This document shows positions 53,707 through 61,088 of a stretch of DNA of 61,088 nt, piece after piece; the stretch's first letter is position 1; each line of letters opens with the position of its first letter. Source of the stretch: an uncultured Pseudomonadota bacterium (lineage in GTDB: Bacteria; Myxococcota_A; UBA796; JAFGLY01). Under the pieces are notes generated by a model. That model did no database searches, was not told the origin of the DNA, and was given only the letters and a program-made list of their open reading frames with translations. Position numbers and translations under genes: made by a program. The stretch covers positions 1 to 61,088 of the forward strand of contig CALDOK010000483.1 of NCBI GenBank assembly GCA_937912125.1, given 5' to 3'.

Positions 53707-56160
53707 TCAGTTCCCGTCCAGACAACACCGGAACCCCACATCCGGCACCGGAAGATCCCCCGGCAGGGGCCGCAGGCTGCCCGCCTGCAGCTCCTCGGCG
53801 GCGCGGTCCATGTAGCCGCCGCCCGCGACGCCTCCAGGCTCGCCGCTCACCCACTCCGCCAGGTTGCCGGACAGGTCCAGCGCACCCACCGCGCTGACGC
53901 CCTCTGGCCGTGAGCCCACGGCCCAGGGGCCGCCGCGTCCGCAGCCGGTACCGCCCGCGGGGCCAGGCTGCCCCCGGGCGTCCATGACCACCAGATCACA
54001 GGACGGAGGCGCGTCACCCCATGGGTAGATGGTGCCAGCAGGGCCCTGGGCGGCGCGGGCATGCTCGGGCTGGGTACACAGCCTGCGCCCGGCCCAGCCG
54101 CACCAAGCCTGGGCCTGATCTCGGTCCACGCAGTTGACCGGGTAGTGCCGCCGCGCAGCCTGAGTGCCGTAGCAGCCCGGCTGACGCCCGGGGGGCTCGC
54201 AGGAACCATCGGCTACGCACCGCGCGTAGTCGGCCACGCTCACCTCGGTCCAGTCCACTAGGAAGGCGGGACCCGCCGCCGAGGCCGGCACGCTGACCAT
54301 GGTGCCATGGCGATCCCAGCAGGCCGCGGGCACCAGCTCGACCAGCGCGAGCGCCCGGGGCTCGAGGCCGGCAGGGCAGGCCGACGCCGGCGCGGCAGGC
54401 TCGTGGTGGGCCTGCGCTCCAGCCAGCGACCGCTGGTAGCCCTTCGGAGCGGACTGCTGGGGCGAGGAGGGCAGCGCCACCGCATGGGACACCAGGGCAT
54501 CCTCGGGGGTGGTCGCCGGCCGCTGGGCGGCCAGCTCGGACAAGGCCAGCCGGGCCTCCAGGCCTCGCAAGGCGGGGTCGTCGTCGGCACCCGTAGGGAG
54601 CCCCTGGACGGGCGGGCTGGGAGCGCGGACCAGGCCACCATCGGGACCGAGATCGCCGCTTCCCCAGCGCCCCGTGGCCAGGACAACGCCCAGGATCGCC
54701 AACCCGACGGGCAGGGCCAGCTCGAGGGGGGGCCGGCGAGCCCCAGGCCAGCGCCGCTCCCCGTGCCGCATGGAGGCAGGCACCAGGGCCAACGCCCGCG
54801 CCCGGTGGGCCCCGATTCGGGCCACCAGGCGGTCGAGCCCGTCGGCATAGACCGGCGCGATCCACAGCACCCGGCGACGGGGCAGGATCCCGGGGGGCAG
54901 GCGCCAGGCCCCGTCGATGCGCAGCAGCGGACCCAGGCGGCGGACCCGACCCAGCTGTAGCCAGGGGATCTCCGCCCACTGGCCGCGGTGCTGGAAGCGC
55001 AGGGCGCGGCTCATGCCCTGCAGGCGCAGGCGCCCCATGGGCGCGAAGGCCCGCACAGCGGCGCGCAGCAGCAGCACAGCCACCAGCCCCAGCCCCAGCC
55101 CCAGCCCCAGCCGGGCGGCGAAGACCCAGCCCGCCATGCCGAAGCCCACCGGCAGCGCCACCGCCAGGGCGGACACCAGCAAGGGCGCGATCAGCAGCGC
55201 GGCCGCTGCCACCCCGCCCGCGGACCACAGCGATCCAGCCCGGGGCTCGGGTTCCATGTGCCAGTCCACCGCCTGGCCCCGGTGCCGCGCGGGGCCGCCC
55301 TCGCGGCGACCGGCCAGGGGATCCAGCAGCAGATCCAGGGCGGCGTGGGGACTCTCCAGCCTGCGCTCGAGGGTGGGCTCGAGCATCGGGGCCAGCAGCG
55401 CAGCGAGGCTGCGGGGCACATGCAGCAGCTCGAGCCCCCGTGACAGCACCCTGCGACGATCCTTCTCACGCACGCCCTCGGGGGTGAGCCCGCTGAGGGC
55501 GTAGGCCAGGCAGGCGCCCACCCCGTACAGATCGCTGCGCGGGTTGGCCGAGCCCATGGGGACCTCGGGCGCCGCGAAGGCGCGATCTACGGCCTGGGTC
55601 CAGCCCTCGGGGCCATAGCTGTCGCTGGACCAGTCCCGCGCAGCGGCCTTGACCGTGCCCCAGTCCACCAGGGACACGGCCCCGGTCTCGGGATCGAAGA
55701 TCAGGTTGCGAGGGTTGATGTCGCCATGAACCAGGGGTGGCTCCAGCTCGGAGAAGCCACGGAGCAGCTCGAGCAGGCGACGGGCCAGGGCGCGCACCTC
55801 CCCAGGGGGCAGGGGGCCAGCGCGCAGCAGGCGCTCCTCGAGGTTCTCACCCTCACAGTGCTCCTGCACCAGGAACACGCAGTGCAGGTCCTGCAGCCGC
55901 GCATGGCAGATCTCGAGGGGCCGCGGCAGGCAGGCTGCGTCCACCGCTCGCAGCGGCGCCACGGCCTGCTCCACCCGATCCAGGTCCACCACGAAGGGCA
56001 TGGCCCCCAGCAGCTTGACCACCACCGGCAGGTCCCGCACTACATCGTGGGCCATGTAGCTGTTGCCCGGACCGCCTCGCACCGGAGCCCCCAGGCGATA
56101 ACGCCCGGCCAGCTCGAGGCCAGGTGGCAGCGGGATGGTGGGACGCGGGACGCCGAGCAC
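53707..56160 (-). CDS. Divergent Ser/Thr kinase fused to a SUMF1-like domain
   Basis: An 817-aa protein starting at GTG. The N-terminal kinase (about 15-290) keeps Lys49 in VVVKLL, Asp147 and Asn152 in VHGDINPRN and Asp166 in VDWG, and APEV, but HRD has become HGD, DFG is DWG and the Gly loop is irregular. It looks like a divergent but possibly active kinase. Two hydrophobic regions (about 315-365 and 485-505) flank a domain of unknown type. The C-terminal 225 residues have a SUMF1 fold (LVDWTEVSVADYARCV, YPVNCVDRDQAQAWCGWAG, LDLSGNLAEWVSG, VGFRCC) without the catalytic cysteine pair of formylglycine-generating enzyme. It is probably a membrane signalling protein with an external sensor. Confidence 0.85.
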   Translation of the reverse strand: MLGVPRPTIPLPPGLELAGRYRLGAPVRGGPGNSYMAHDVVRDLPVVVKLLGAMPFVVDLDRVEQAVAPLRAVDAACLPRPLEICHARLQDLHCVFLVQEHCEGENLEERLLRAGPLPPGEVRALARRLLELLRGFSELEPPLVHGDINPRNLIFDPETGAVSLVDWGTVKAAARDWSSDSYGPEGWTQAVDRAFAAPEVPMGSANPRSDLYGVGACLAYALSGLTPEGVREKDRRRVLSRGLELLHVPRSLAALLAPMLEPTLERRLESPHAALDLLLDPLAGRREGGPARHRGQAVDWHMEPEPRAGSLWSAGGVAAAALLIAPLLVSALAVALPVGFGMAGWVFAARLGLGLGLGLVAVLLLRAAVRAFAPMGRLRLQGMSRALRFQHRGQWAEIPWLQLGRVRRLGPLLRIDGAWRLPPGILPRRRVLWIAPVYADGLDRLVARIGAHRARALALVPASMRHGERRWPGARRPPLELALPVGLAILGVVLATGRWGSGDLGPDGGLVRAPSPPVQGLPTGADDDPALRGLEARLALSELAAQRPATTPEDALVSHAVALPSSPQQSAPKGYQRSLAGAQAHHEPAAPASACPAGLEPRALALVELVPAACWDRHGTMVSVPASAAGPAFLVDWTEVSVADYARCVADGSCEPPGRQPGCYGTQAARRHYPVNCVDRDQAQAWCGWAGRRLCTQPEHARAAQGPAGTIYPWGDAPPSCDLVVMDARGQPGPAGGTGCGRGGPWAVGSRPEGVSAVGALDLSGNLAEWVSGEPGGVAGGGYMDRAAEELQAGSLRPLPGDLPVPDVGFRCCLDGN

Positions 56161-56224
56161 GATGGCAGATCCTCCGACGACGCTGTCTTACCACGGGCCG
56201 GGGCAGATCCCGCAGCAGAGCCTG

Positions 56225-56713
56225 TCAACCGCCGAGGAAGTAGCCGGCCACGTGGGGTGACAGGTGGCGCATCAGCCCCGAGTACAGCTCCATCAACATG
56301 CCGGCCGCACCCCAGGCGGGCAGCAGCGTCCACAGGGAGTAGCCCCGGGCATGGATGCGGAAGCGGGACTGGGCGTAGTAGTCCCAGCTGTGGAAGCCCA
56401 GGACCTTGTCGCAGAGCCAACCGTAGGCGATCTCCGCGAAGGTGAAGACCAGGCACCACACCAGGTAGCGCAGGGGCCAGGCCCAGCCGCCCACCCAGTC
56501 GTGGACCAGCTCGAACCCGAACAACACACCGAAGCCGTGCAGGGGCGCCATCCACAGGCTCACCCAGCCCTCGAGGTACTTGCGCGGCACCCGCCGCTCG
56601 AGGCGGTAGCCCAACATGCGGTCGATGCCCGTGACCGCGAAGACCACCTCCATGCTGAAGCCGAACATCACGTAGGCCACGAAGCGGAAGCACAGCTGGA
56701 GGGCCTGGTCCAC
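56225..56713 (-). CDS. Small membrane protein, CmpB/DUF1113-like
   Basis: A 162-aa protein with four hydrophobic helices. The pattern of helix ends (FGFSMEVVFAV, WMAPLHGFGVLF, FAEIAYGWL, SWDYYAQSRFRIHARGYSLWTLLPAWG) recalls the putative ABC-transporter type IV family (CmpB, formerly DUF1113), where an E near the first helix and a WDYS...G motif recur. Role unknown. It lies 9 nt after the SDR gene and is probably co-transcribed with it. Confidence 0.7.
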   Translation of the reverse strand: MDQALQLCFRFVAYVMFGFSMEVVFAVTGIDRMLGYRLERRVPRKYLEGWVSLWMAPLHGFGVLFGFELVHDWVGGWAWPLRYLVWCLVFTFAEIAYGWLCDKVLGFHSWDYYAQSRFRIHARGYSLWTLLPAWGAAGMLMELYSGLMRHLSPHVAGYFLGG

Positions 56714-56722
56714 GGAGCGCCC

Positions 56723-57520
56723 CTAGAGGATGTGGGGCTCGATGTCGTCCCGCTGCCCCGAGAGCTTGGGGATCAGCCGGTCGAAGAGCCAGGTGGGCAG
56801 CAGGCGGTTGACCAGGGTGAGCAACCGCATGGGCCAAGGGTAGAGGTAGACCGCGCGGCGCTTCGCGATGGCCCTGGCGATGTGCAGCGAGGACTTCCGC
56901 ACCGGCACCATGAAGGGCATCTGGAACTGATCGTGCGCGGTCATGGGCGAGACGATGAAGCCAGGGTGGATGCAGCTGACGGCCACGCCATGGGGCCGCA
57001 GATCCACCCGCCAGCTCTCGAGCATGCGCGCCTGAGCCGCCTTGGAGCTGGCGTAGCTGGCGGCGTTGGGCAGGCCCCGGAAGGCGGCCAGGCTGGAGAT
57101 GCCGATGAGCTGCCCGCGGCCGGCGGCGACCATGGGGCGGATGAAGGGCGCCAGGGTGTTGGCCGTGCCGAGCACATTGATGGCGTGGGTCTTCTCGTGG
57201 ATGGCCAGGTCGAAGCGCGGGGCGGGGTTGAGCCCACCCACCCCCGCGTTGGCGATGGCGATGTCGATGAAGCCGAAGCGCTCCTGAGCCTCGGCGGCCA
57301 CTGCGGCCATGCGCTCCCGATCCGAGACGTCGCCGGAGCACACCAACACCTCGGCGCCCAGGGCCTCGCACTCGGCCGCCAGCGCTTCGAGCTTCTGGGC
57401 CCGTCGAGCCACCAGCACGAGCTTGGCACCGTAGCTGGCCAGCAGCAGCGCCAGGTCCCACCCCATGCCCGAAGAGGCCCCGGTGATCAGCACCGCCTTG
57501 CCGTGGAACCAGTCCTTCAT
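56723..57520 (-). CDS. Short-chain dehydrogenase/reductase
   Basis: A 265-aa classical SDR: GASSGMG for NAD(P) binding (13-19), ARR after the second strand suggesting NADP preference, NAGVGG, the catalytic Ser in GISSLAAF and Tyr/Lys in YASSK. The C-terminal extension (VYLYPWPMRLLTLVNRLLP) is hydrophobic and may associate with membranes, as in lipid-acting SDRs. The start at 57520 has GAGGT 6 nt upstream; the longer frame to 57553 lacks a ribosome site. The substrate is unknown. Confidence 0.9.
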   Translation of the reverse strand: MKDWFHGKAVLITGASSGMGWDLALLLASYGAKLVLVARRAQKLEALAAECEALGAEVLVCSGDVSDRERMAAVAAEAQERFGFIDIAIANAGVGGLNPAPRFDLAIHEKTHAINVLGTANTLAPFIRPMVAAGRGQLIGISSLAAFRGLPNAASYASSKAAQARMLESWRVDLRPHGVAVSCIHPGFIVSPMTAHDQFQMPFMVPVRKSSLHIARAIAKRRAVYLYPWPMRLLTLVNRLLPTWLFDRLIPKLSGQRDDIEPHIL

Positions 57521-57664
57521 GGTCGACCTCTTCTCACATACGAGCATCGGCATGGTACCAGCCCAACCTGCCGCCTGGGCCAGCCACGGGCCCGATGACG
57601 ACGACCTGCGCCAGGCGCCGGCCCCGGGTTATCGTCGAAAGGTTCCTTCCACTGGGAGATCACC

Positions 57665-59104
57665 ATGCTCACCAGGCTGGCCGTCCGCGGGTTCAAGAAC
57701 CTCGCGCAGATCGACATCCGCTTCGGCCCCCTCACCTGCATCACTGGGCCCAACGGGGCAGGCAAGTCCAACCTCTTCGAGGCCATCGCATTCCTGGCGG
57801 CCCTGGCCGAGCAACCCCTCGCAGACGCCGCCCTGGCCGCCTGCCGCGGCAATGTCCACGGCGAAGGCGTGGACGACCTGTTCTTCCGCAGGGGAGACCA
57901 GCTGGCCGACAGCATGAGCTTCCTCGCCGAGATGGTGGTGCCAGCCAAGGGCCTCGACGCCCTGGGCCAGCCGGCCGAGGCGTCCATGACCCTGCTGCGC
58001 TACGAGCTGGAGCTGGGGCGCCTGCCCGCCAGCCCGGACCGACCGGGCGGTGGCCTGGCCATCCTGCGCGAGGAGCTCGACGCCCTGCACCGCACCACCG
58101 CACGCCGCAGCCTGGGCTTCCGCCACAAGAAGCCCTGGCGCCAGTCCGTGGTGCTGGGCCGCCGCGCCCACCCCTACCTGTCCACCCAGATCGAGGACGG
58201 CCGGCGGGAGATCACCATCCACCAGGACTCCGGCGCGCGCACCCACACCCTGTCCGCCGAGGCCCTGCCTTGCACCGTGCTCTCGAGCGCCCGCTCGGCC
58301 TTCGCGCACCCCACCCTGCTGCTGGCCCGCCAGGAGCTGGCCGGCTGGCGCCACCTGCGCTTCGAGCCCTCGGCCCTGGGCGCGCCCGACCGCGCCGACA
58401 CCCCCCCGGGACTGCGCTCGGACGGGGGCCACCTGGCAGCCACCCTGCACCACCTGGCCCGACGCCGCGACCGCAGCGAAGACGGGGGTGCCGACGCTCT
58501 GTACTCCCACCTGGCGGCGCGCCTGGACGCACTGCTGGGAGGCGTGCGCTCCTTCCACGTCCAGGCCGACCCCGTGCGCGGCCACCTGGACATGGTGCTC
58601 ACCGACGCCCGCGGCACCGCCCACCACGCCCGCGCCCTGAGCGACGGCACCCTGCGCACCCTGGCCCTGGCCGCCCTCGAGGTCGACCCCGGCGCCGGGG
58701 GCCTGGTGTGCCTCGAAGAACCGGCCAGCGGCATCCATCCCCAGGGTATGCCCGCCCTGCTGGCCCAGCTGCAGGCCCTGGCCGTCGACACCCGCCAGCC
58801 CTGCGGGCCCAGCAATCCACTGCGCCAAGTGATCCTCGCGTCCTACTCCCCGGCGCTGCTGGCCGGTATTCCCGACGAAGACCTGCTGCTGGCCCGCAAC
58901 CTCGACAGCGCCAGCTTCTCCTGGAAGCAGGGCACCTGGCGGGACGAAGGCGCCGAGGAGGACCCCCGTAGCATCCACGCCGAGGCCTGGGACGAGCTGT
59001 TCCGGCAGCAAGGCGTGCGCGGCCCCGTCGAGGCGCCGATCAGGCGGGGCAAGGACCTGAGCGAGGCGCCCAGAAAACAGGTCTCCCTGTTCGCGGGGGG
59101 GTAG
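57665..59104 (+). CDS. RecF/OLD-like AAA ATPase
   Basis: A 479-aa ABC-type ATPase: Walker A GPNGAGKS (28-35), the signature-like ALSDGTLRTLALAAL (about 316-330), Walker B GLVCLEEPASGIHPQG and the later SYSPALL switch region. It belongs to the AAA_15/AAA_21 group that includes RecF, SMC-like and OLD proteins, but no TOPRIM nuclease domain follows. The function may be DNA maintenance or phage defence; neither is supported by the neighbours. A single-gene unit. Confidence 0.88.
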   Translation: MLTRLAVRGFKNLAQIDIRFGPLTCITGPNGAGKSNLFEAIAFLAALAEQPLADAALAACRGNVHGEGVDDLFFRRGDQLADSMSFLAEMVVPAKGLDALGQPAEASMTLLRYELELGRLPASPDRPGGGLAILREELDALHRTTARRSLGFRHKKPWRQSVVLGRRAHPYLSTQIEDGRREITIHQDSGARTHTLSAEALPCTVLSSARSAFAHPTLLLARQELAGWRHLRFEPSALGAPDRADTPPGLRSDGGHLAATLHHLARRRDRSEDGGADALYSHLAARLDALLGGVRSFHVQADPVRGHLDMVLTDARGTAHHARALSDGTLRTLALAALEVDPGAGGLVCLEEPASGIHPQGMPALLAQLQALAVDTRQPCGPSNPLRQVILASYSPALLAGIPDEDLLLARNLDSASFSWKQGTWRDEGAEEDPRSIHAEAWDELFRQQGVRGPVEAPIRRGKDLSEAPRKQVSLFAGG

Positions 59105-59138
59105 CACCCTGGGGCGCCCGATCCGCCCACCCTGGCTC

Positions 59139-60095
59139 CTACAGGAAGATCTCCGTGTCGCAGTAGGGGCACAGCACCACCCCGCGCCCCACCAGCTCGA
59201 GCTTGCCGGCACAGCCGGGGCAGCGGCGCTCACTGCGGAGCACCCGGGCCTCGCGGGAGTAGATCACCCCGCGCTTCCAGTCCATGTAGCCCTGCAGGTC
59301 GCCGGCTCCGACGGCCTTGTAGATCCAGGCCCGGAGCACGGGTGCCGGCGCATTCAGCTCCCGGCCCAGCTCGTCCAGGCCGATGCGGGCGCGAGCGGCC
59401 ACCAGCCCCGGCAGGGTGCGGAGGCCCCTCTGCTCGTGGCGCTCGGTGCAGACCCAGCCCACGTTGGGCTCGATGCGGCAGATCAGGCGGCCCGCCACCC
59501 GCAGCTGGAAGAGCACCGGCTCGATGCGGTCCGCGGGTACGTCGCTGGCCGCCGTGATCTCGTCGAAGCTGGCGCAGCCTCGCCGGTGCAGCAGCTCCAC
59601 CACCGCGTCCAGGGTGGCGGGGTCACTGCCTTCCCGGAGCTCCTGAAGACCGCGCACGGTGAAGGCCACAGCGGGAAGCAGGAACACGCACATGGGCCCA
59701 AAGCCGCAGCAGGTCCCGCCGAAGATGCCCAGCCCCATGCTCTCGCCATCCACCGGCCCCAGGCCTTCGATCAGCGGCTCGAAGGCCATGCTCGCCCCCA
59801 GCACCAGCCCGCAGACCAGCACCGCCAGGGCCGCCAGGTAGAACCACCCGGCCCGGGCCAGCAGGCGGCTCTCCACCAGCCCGGCCACCGCCAGAAAGCC
59901 GGCCGCCACCGGGCCGAAGAACACCGCGCCCACCACCGCCGCGGCGCCCACCATGGTCTGATCGTCCAGCGGGTCCAGCACCATGGCCAGGGACAGCAGA
60001 AACCAGAGCGCGAACAGGACCCCCGCGATGGCGCCCAGGATCAAGGACGGAGTCCCTGGGACGATCTGGCGGAGGAAGCTGCGGCCGGTGGGCAT
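59139..60095 (-). CDS. Membrane protein with C-terminal winged-helix-like and zinc-ribbon regions
   Basis: A 318-aa protein with four membrane helices in residues 15-150, a soluble region with two helix-turn-helix or winged-helix-like segments (GCASFDEITAASDVPADRI; IGLDELGRELNAPAPVL), and a terminal zinc ribbon with CPGC and CPYC pairs 15 residues apart. The combination suggests a membrane-linked regulator or adaptor, but no family was recognised. The start MPTGRSFLRQ at 60095 has GAGG 7 nt upstream; further upstream codons in this frame read as intergenic sequence. Confidence 0.78.
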   Translation of the reverse strand: MPTGRSFLRQIVPGTPSLILGAIAGVLFALWFLLSLAMVLDPLDDQTMVGAAAVVGAVFFGPVAAGFLAVAGLVESRLLARAGWFYLAALAVLVCGLVLGASMAFEPLIEGLGPVDGESMGLGIFGGTCCGFGPMCVFLLPAVAFTVRGLQELREGSDPATLDAVVELLHRRGCASFDEITAASDVPADRIEPVLFQLRVAGRLICRIEPNVGWVCTERHEQRGLRTLPGLVAARARIGLDELGRELNAPAPVLRAWIYKAVGAGDLQGYMDWKRGVIYSREARVLRSERRCPGCAGKLELVGRGVVLCPYCDTEIFL

Positions 60096-60219
60096 CGAAG
60101 ACCTCGAGGATGAGCAGAGGCTATCACCGCCGCGGCGGGCCCCGGGGTTCACCTTGGGGTCAGTGGGTCCTTGCCCATGGGGCGGGGGGCCGTCATCATG
60201 GGGACACTCGGAGGTCTCC

Positions 60220-61088
60220 ATGACGCGCAGCCCCATCCTGATCCTGGCTCTGCTGGCCCCCCTGGCCATGGCCGACAGCGAGACCTGGCCCCTGGATGCC
60301 TCCAGCGAGGTCAGCTACGATCCCGCGCTGGTGGTGGTTAGCGACGGTGCCGCCACCCTGATCTCCTCCCTGACCGGCACGGGCATCGACGGCGATCTGG
60401 TGCTCACCGGCAGCAGCTTCGACCTGTCGACGGACGCCAGCGGCAGCCGCACCGAGGCCGACGGCGCCTCCTGGCCGATGCTGGACACCCTGACCGCGGG
60501 CGACAGCAGCTTCGAGCTGGACGGCTACAGCGCAGGGCTCGAGCCGGGGGACGAGCTGCTGCTCATCGACCTGCAGGGCAGCACAGCCTCCACCGCAGGC
60601 GTGGGCAGCTGGGAGCTGGTGCGCATCCGATCCATCAGCGGCGCCATCGTCGGCACCACCGATCTGGCGTTCGACTACGACGGCAGCGACCACATCATCG
60701 TGGCCCAGCGGGTGCCCAACTACGGGGACGTGACCCTGACGGGCAGCACCATCACCAGCAGCGGCTGGGACGGCAGCGGCGGCGGTGTCGTAGCCCTGCG
60801 CGCCGCAGGCGCCGTGAGCATCGACGCATCCTCCAGCATCGACGCCTCGGGCCTGGGCTACCTGGGGGGCGCAGGCGGCGGCAGCGGCGGCACCGGCGGC
60901 GGCGGCGGCGAGACCTGGATCGGCGTGGACAGCCCCGGCGGCGACGTGTCCACAGACGGCGTCGGCGCGGGCGGGGCAGGAGAAGGCCTGGCCAGCACCA
61001 CCAAGACAGTCGGGGGCAGTGGCGGCTACGGCGCCGGCGGCGGCGGCGGCGATGGCACCGTCAACAGCGACGACGGGGCAGGCGGCGG
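60220..61088 (+). CDS. Glycine-rich secreted protein, AgmC-like (cut by window end)
   Basis: An open frame of at least 289 codons runs off the window. It begins MTRSPILILALLAPLAMA, a clear signal peptide, with GGAGG 6 nt upstream. The first 190 residues are beta-rich (VSYDPALVVVSDG, GDELLLIDLQG, IIVAQRVPNYGDVTLTG, GGGVVALRAAGAVSI). They are followed by a Gly-rich repeat region (GGAGGGSGGTGGGGGE). This resembles large glycine-rich surface proteins of myxobacteria, including those named AgmC in gliding screens. The similarity is recalled from pattern, not searched. Confidence 0.75.
   Translation, partial: MTRSPILILALLAPLAMADSETWPLDASSEVSYDPALVVVSDGAATLISSLTGTGIDGDLVLTGSSFDLSTDASGSRTEADGASWPMLDTLTAGDSSFELDGYSAGLEPGDELLLIDLQGSTASTAGVGSWELVRIRSISGAIVGTTDLAFDYDGSDHIIVAQRVPNYGDVTLTGSTITSSGWDGSGGGVVALRAAGAVSIDASSSIDASGLGYLGGAGGGSGGTGGGGGETWIGVDSPGGDVSTDGVGAGGAGEGLASTTKTVGGSGGYGAGGGGGDGTVNSDDGAGG

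Noticed and set aside
57665..59104. Stand-alone AAA ATPase as an anti-phage system
   Set aside because: No TOPRIM or other nuclease domain, no partner gene and no other defence genes nearby. The family is broad.

Overview
The window is about 61 kb of GC-rich (roughly 70% by eye), gene-dense bacterial chromosome. Several features point to a myxobacterium-like member of the Myxococcota: two predicted surface proteins end in MYXO-CTERM-like tails (a Cys motif, a membrane helix, then an Arg cluster); there are many small lipoproteins, Asp-rich calcium-type motifs of the MopE and thrombospondin-3 kinds, eukaryote-like Ser/Thr kinases, and a glycine-rich secreted protein resembling myxobacterial gliding-associated proteins. 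No rRNA, tRNA, CRISPR array, phage block or insertion sequence was recognised.

Layout. 1-217 is a 51-bp tandem repeat built around a perfect hairpin. 218-6837 holds a secreted EEP-fold phosphodiesterase, a lamin-tail lipoprotein, and a probable minus-strand operon of an M23 peptidase, a GMC oxidoreductase with a small partner, and a CotH-like lipoprotein. 6927-16512 holds hypothetical proteins, a polytopic membrane protein, a metallophosphoesterase, a large FN3/PKD/SUMF1/RCC1-like lipoprotein, a YiiX-type hydrolase and an HU protein with a strong terminator. 16975-25807 holds a HerA-like ATPase, a zinc alcohol dehydrogenase, a secreted DUF151 protein, two membrane-anchored unknowns and a three-heme peroxidase-like cytochrome.

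25963-30730 is the clearest metabolic unit: cystathionine beta-synthase, a cystathionine gamma-lyase/synthase-type enzyme, threonine synthase and a phosphoglycerate-mutase-family protein that may serve as homoserine kinase. Together they would link homocysteine to cysteine and homoserine to threonine. Directly after it, a lower-GC lipoprotein gene lies between two near-identical 44-bp copies of the end of the mutase-family gene, as expected of a segment that entered at the 3' end of a gene.

32505-43128 is mostly envelope proteins: a Ser/Thr kinase with its neighbour, lipoproteins, a beta-propeller, and two divergent genes carrying hexanucleotide acidic repeats. 43177-47444 is a compact minus-strand run (FAD oxidoreductase, DUF2293 protein, GH5 hydrolase, amidohydrolase). 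47643-61088 has a methyltransferase, a very large secreted protein, a zinc phospholipase C-like protein, phosphotransbutyrylase, a kinase-SUMF1 fusion, an SDR, a RecF/OLD-like ATPase, a zinc-ribbon membrane protein and the start of a glycine-rich secreted protein cut off by the window end.

All functional calls are made by reading motifs in the translated sequence. No database search was possible.
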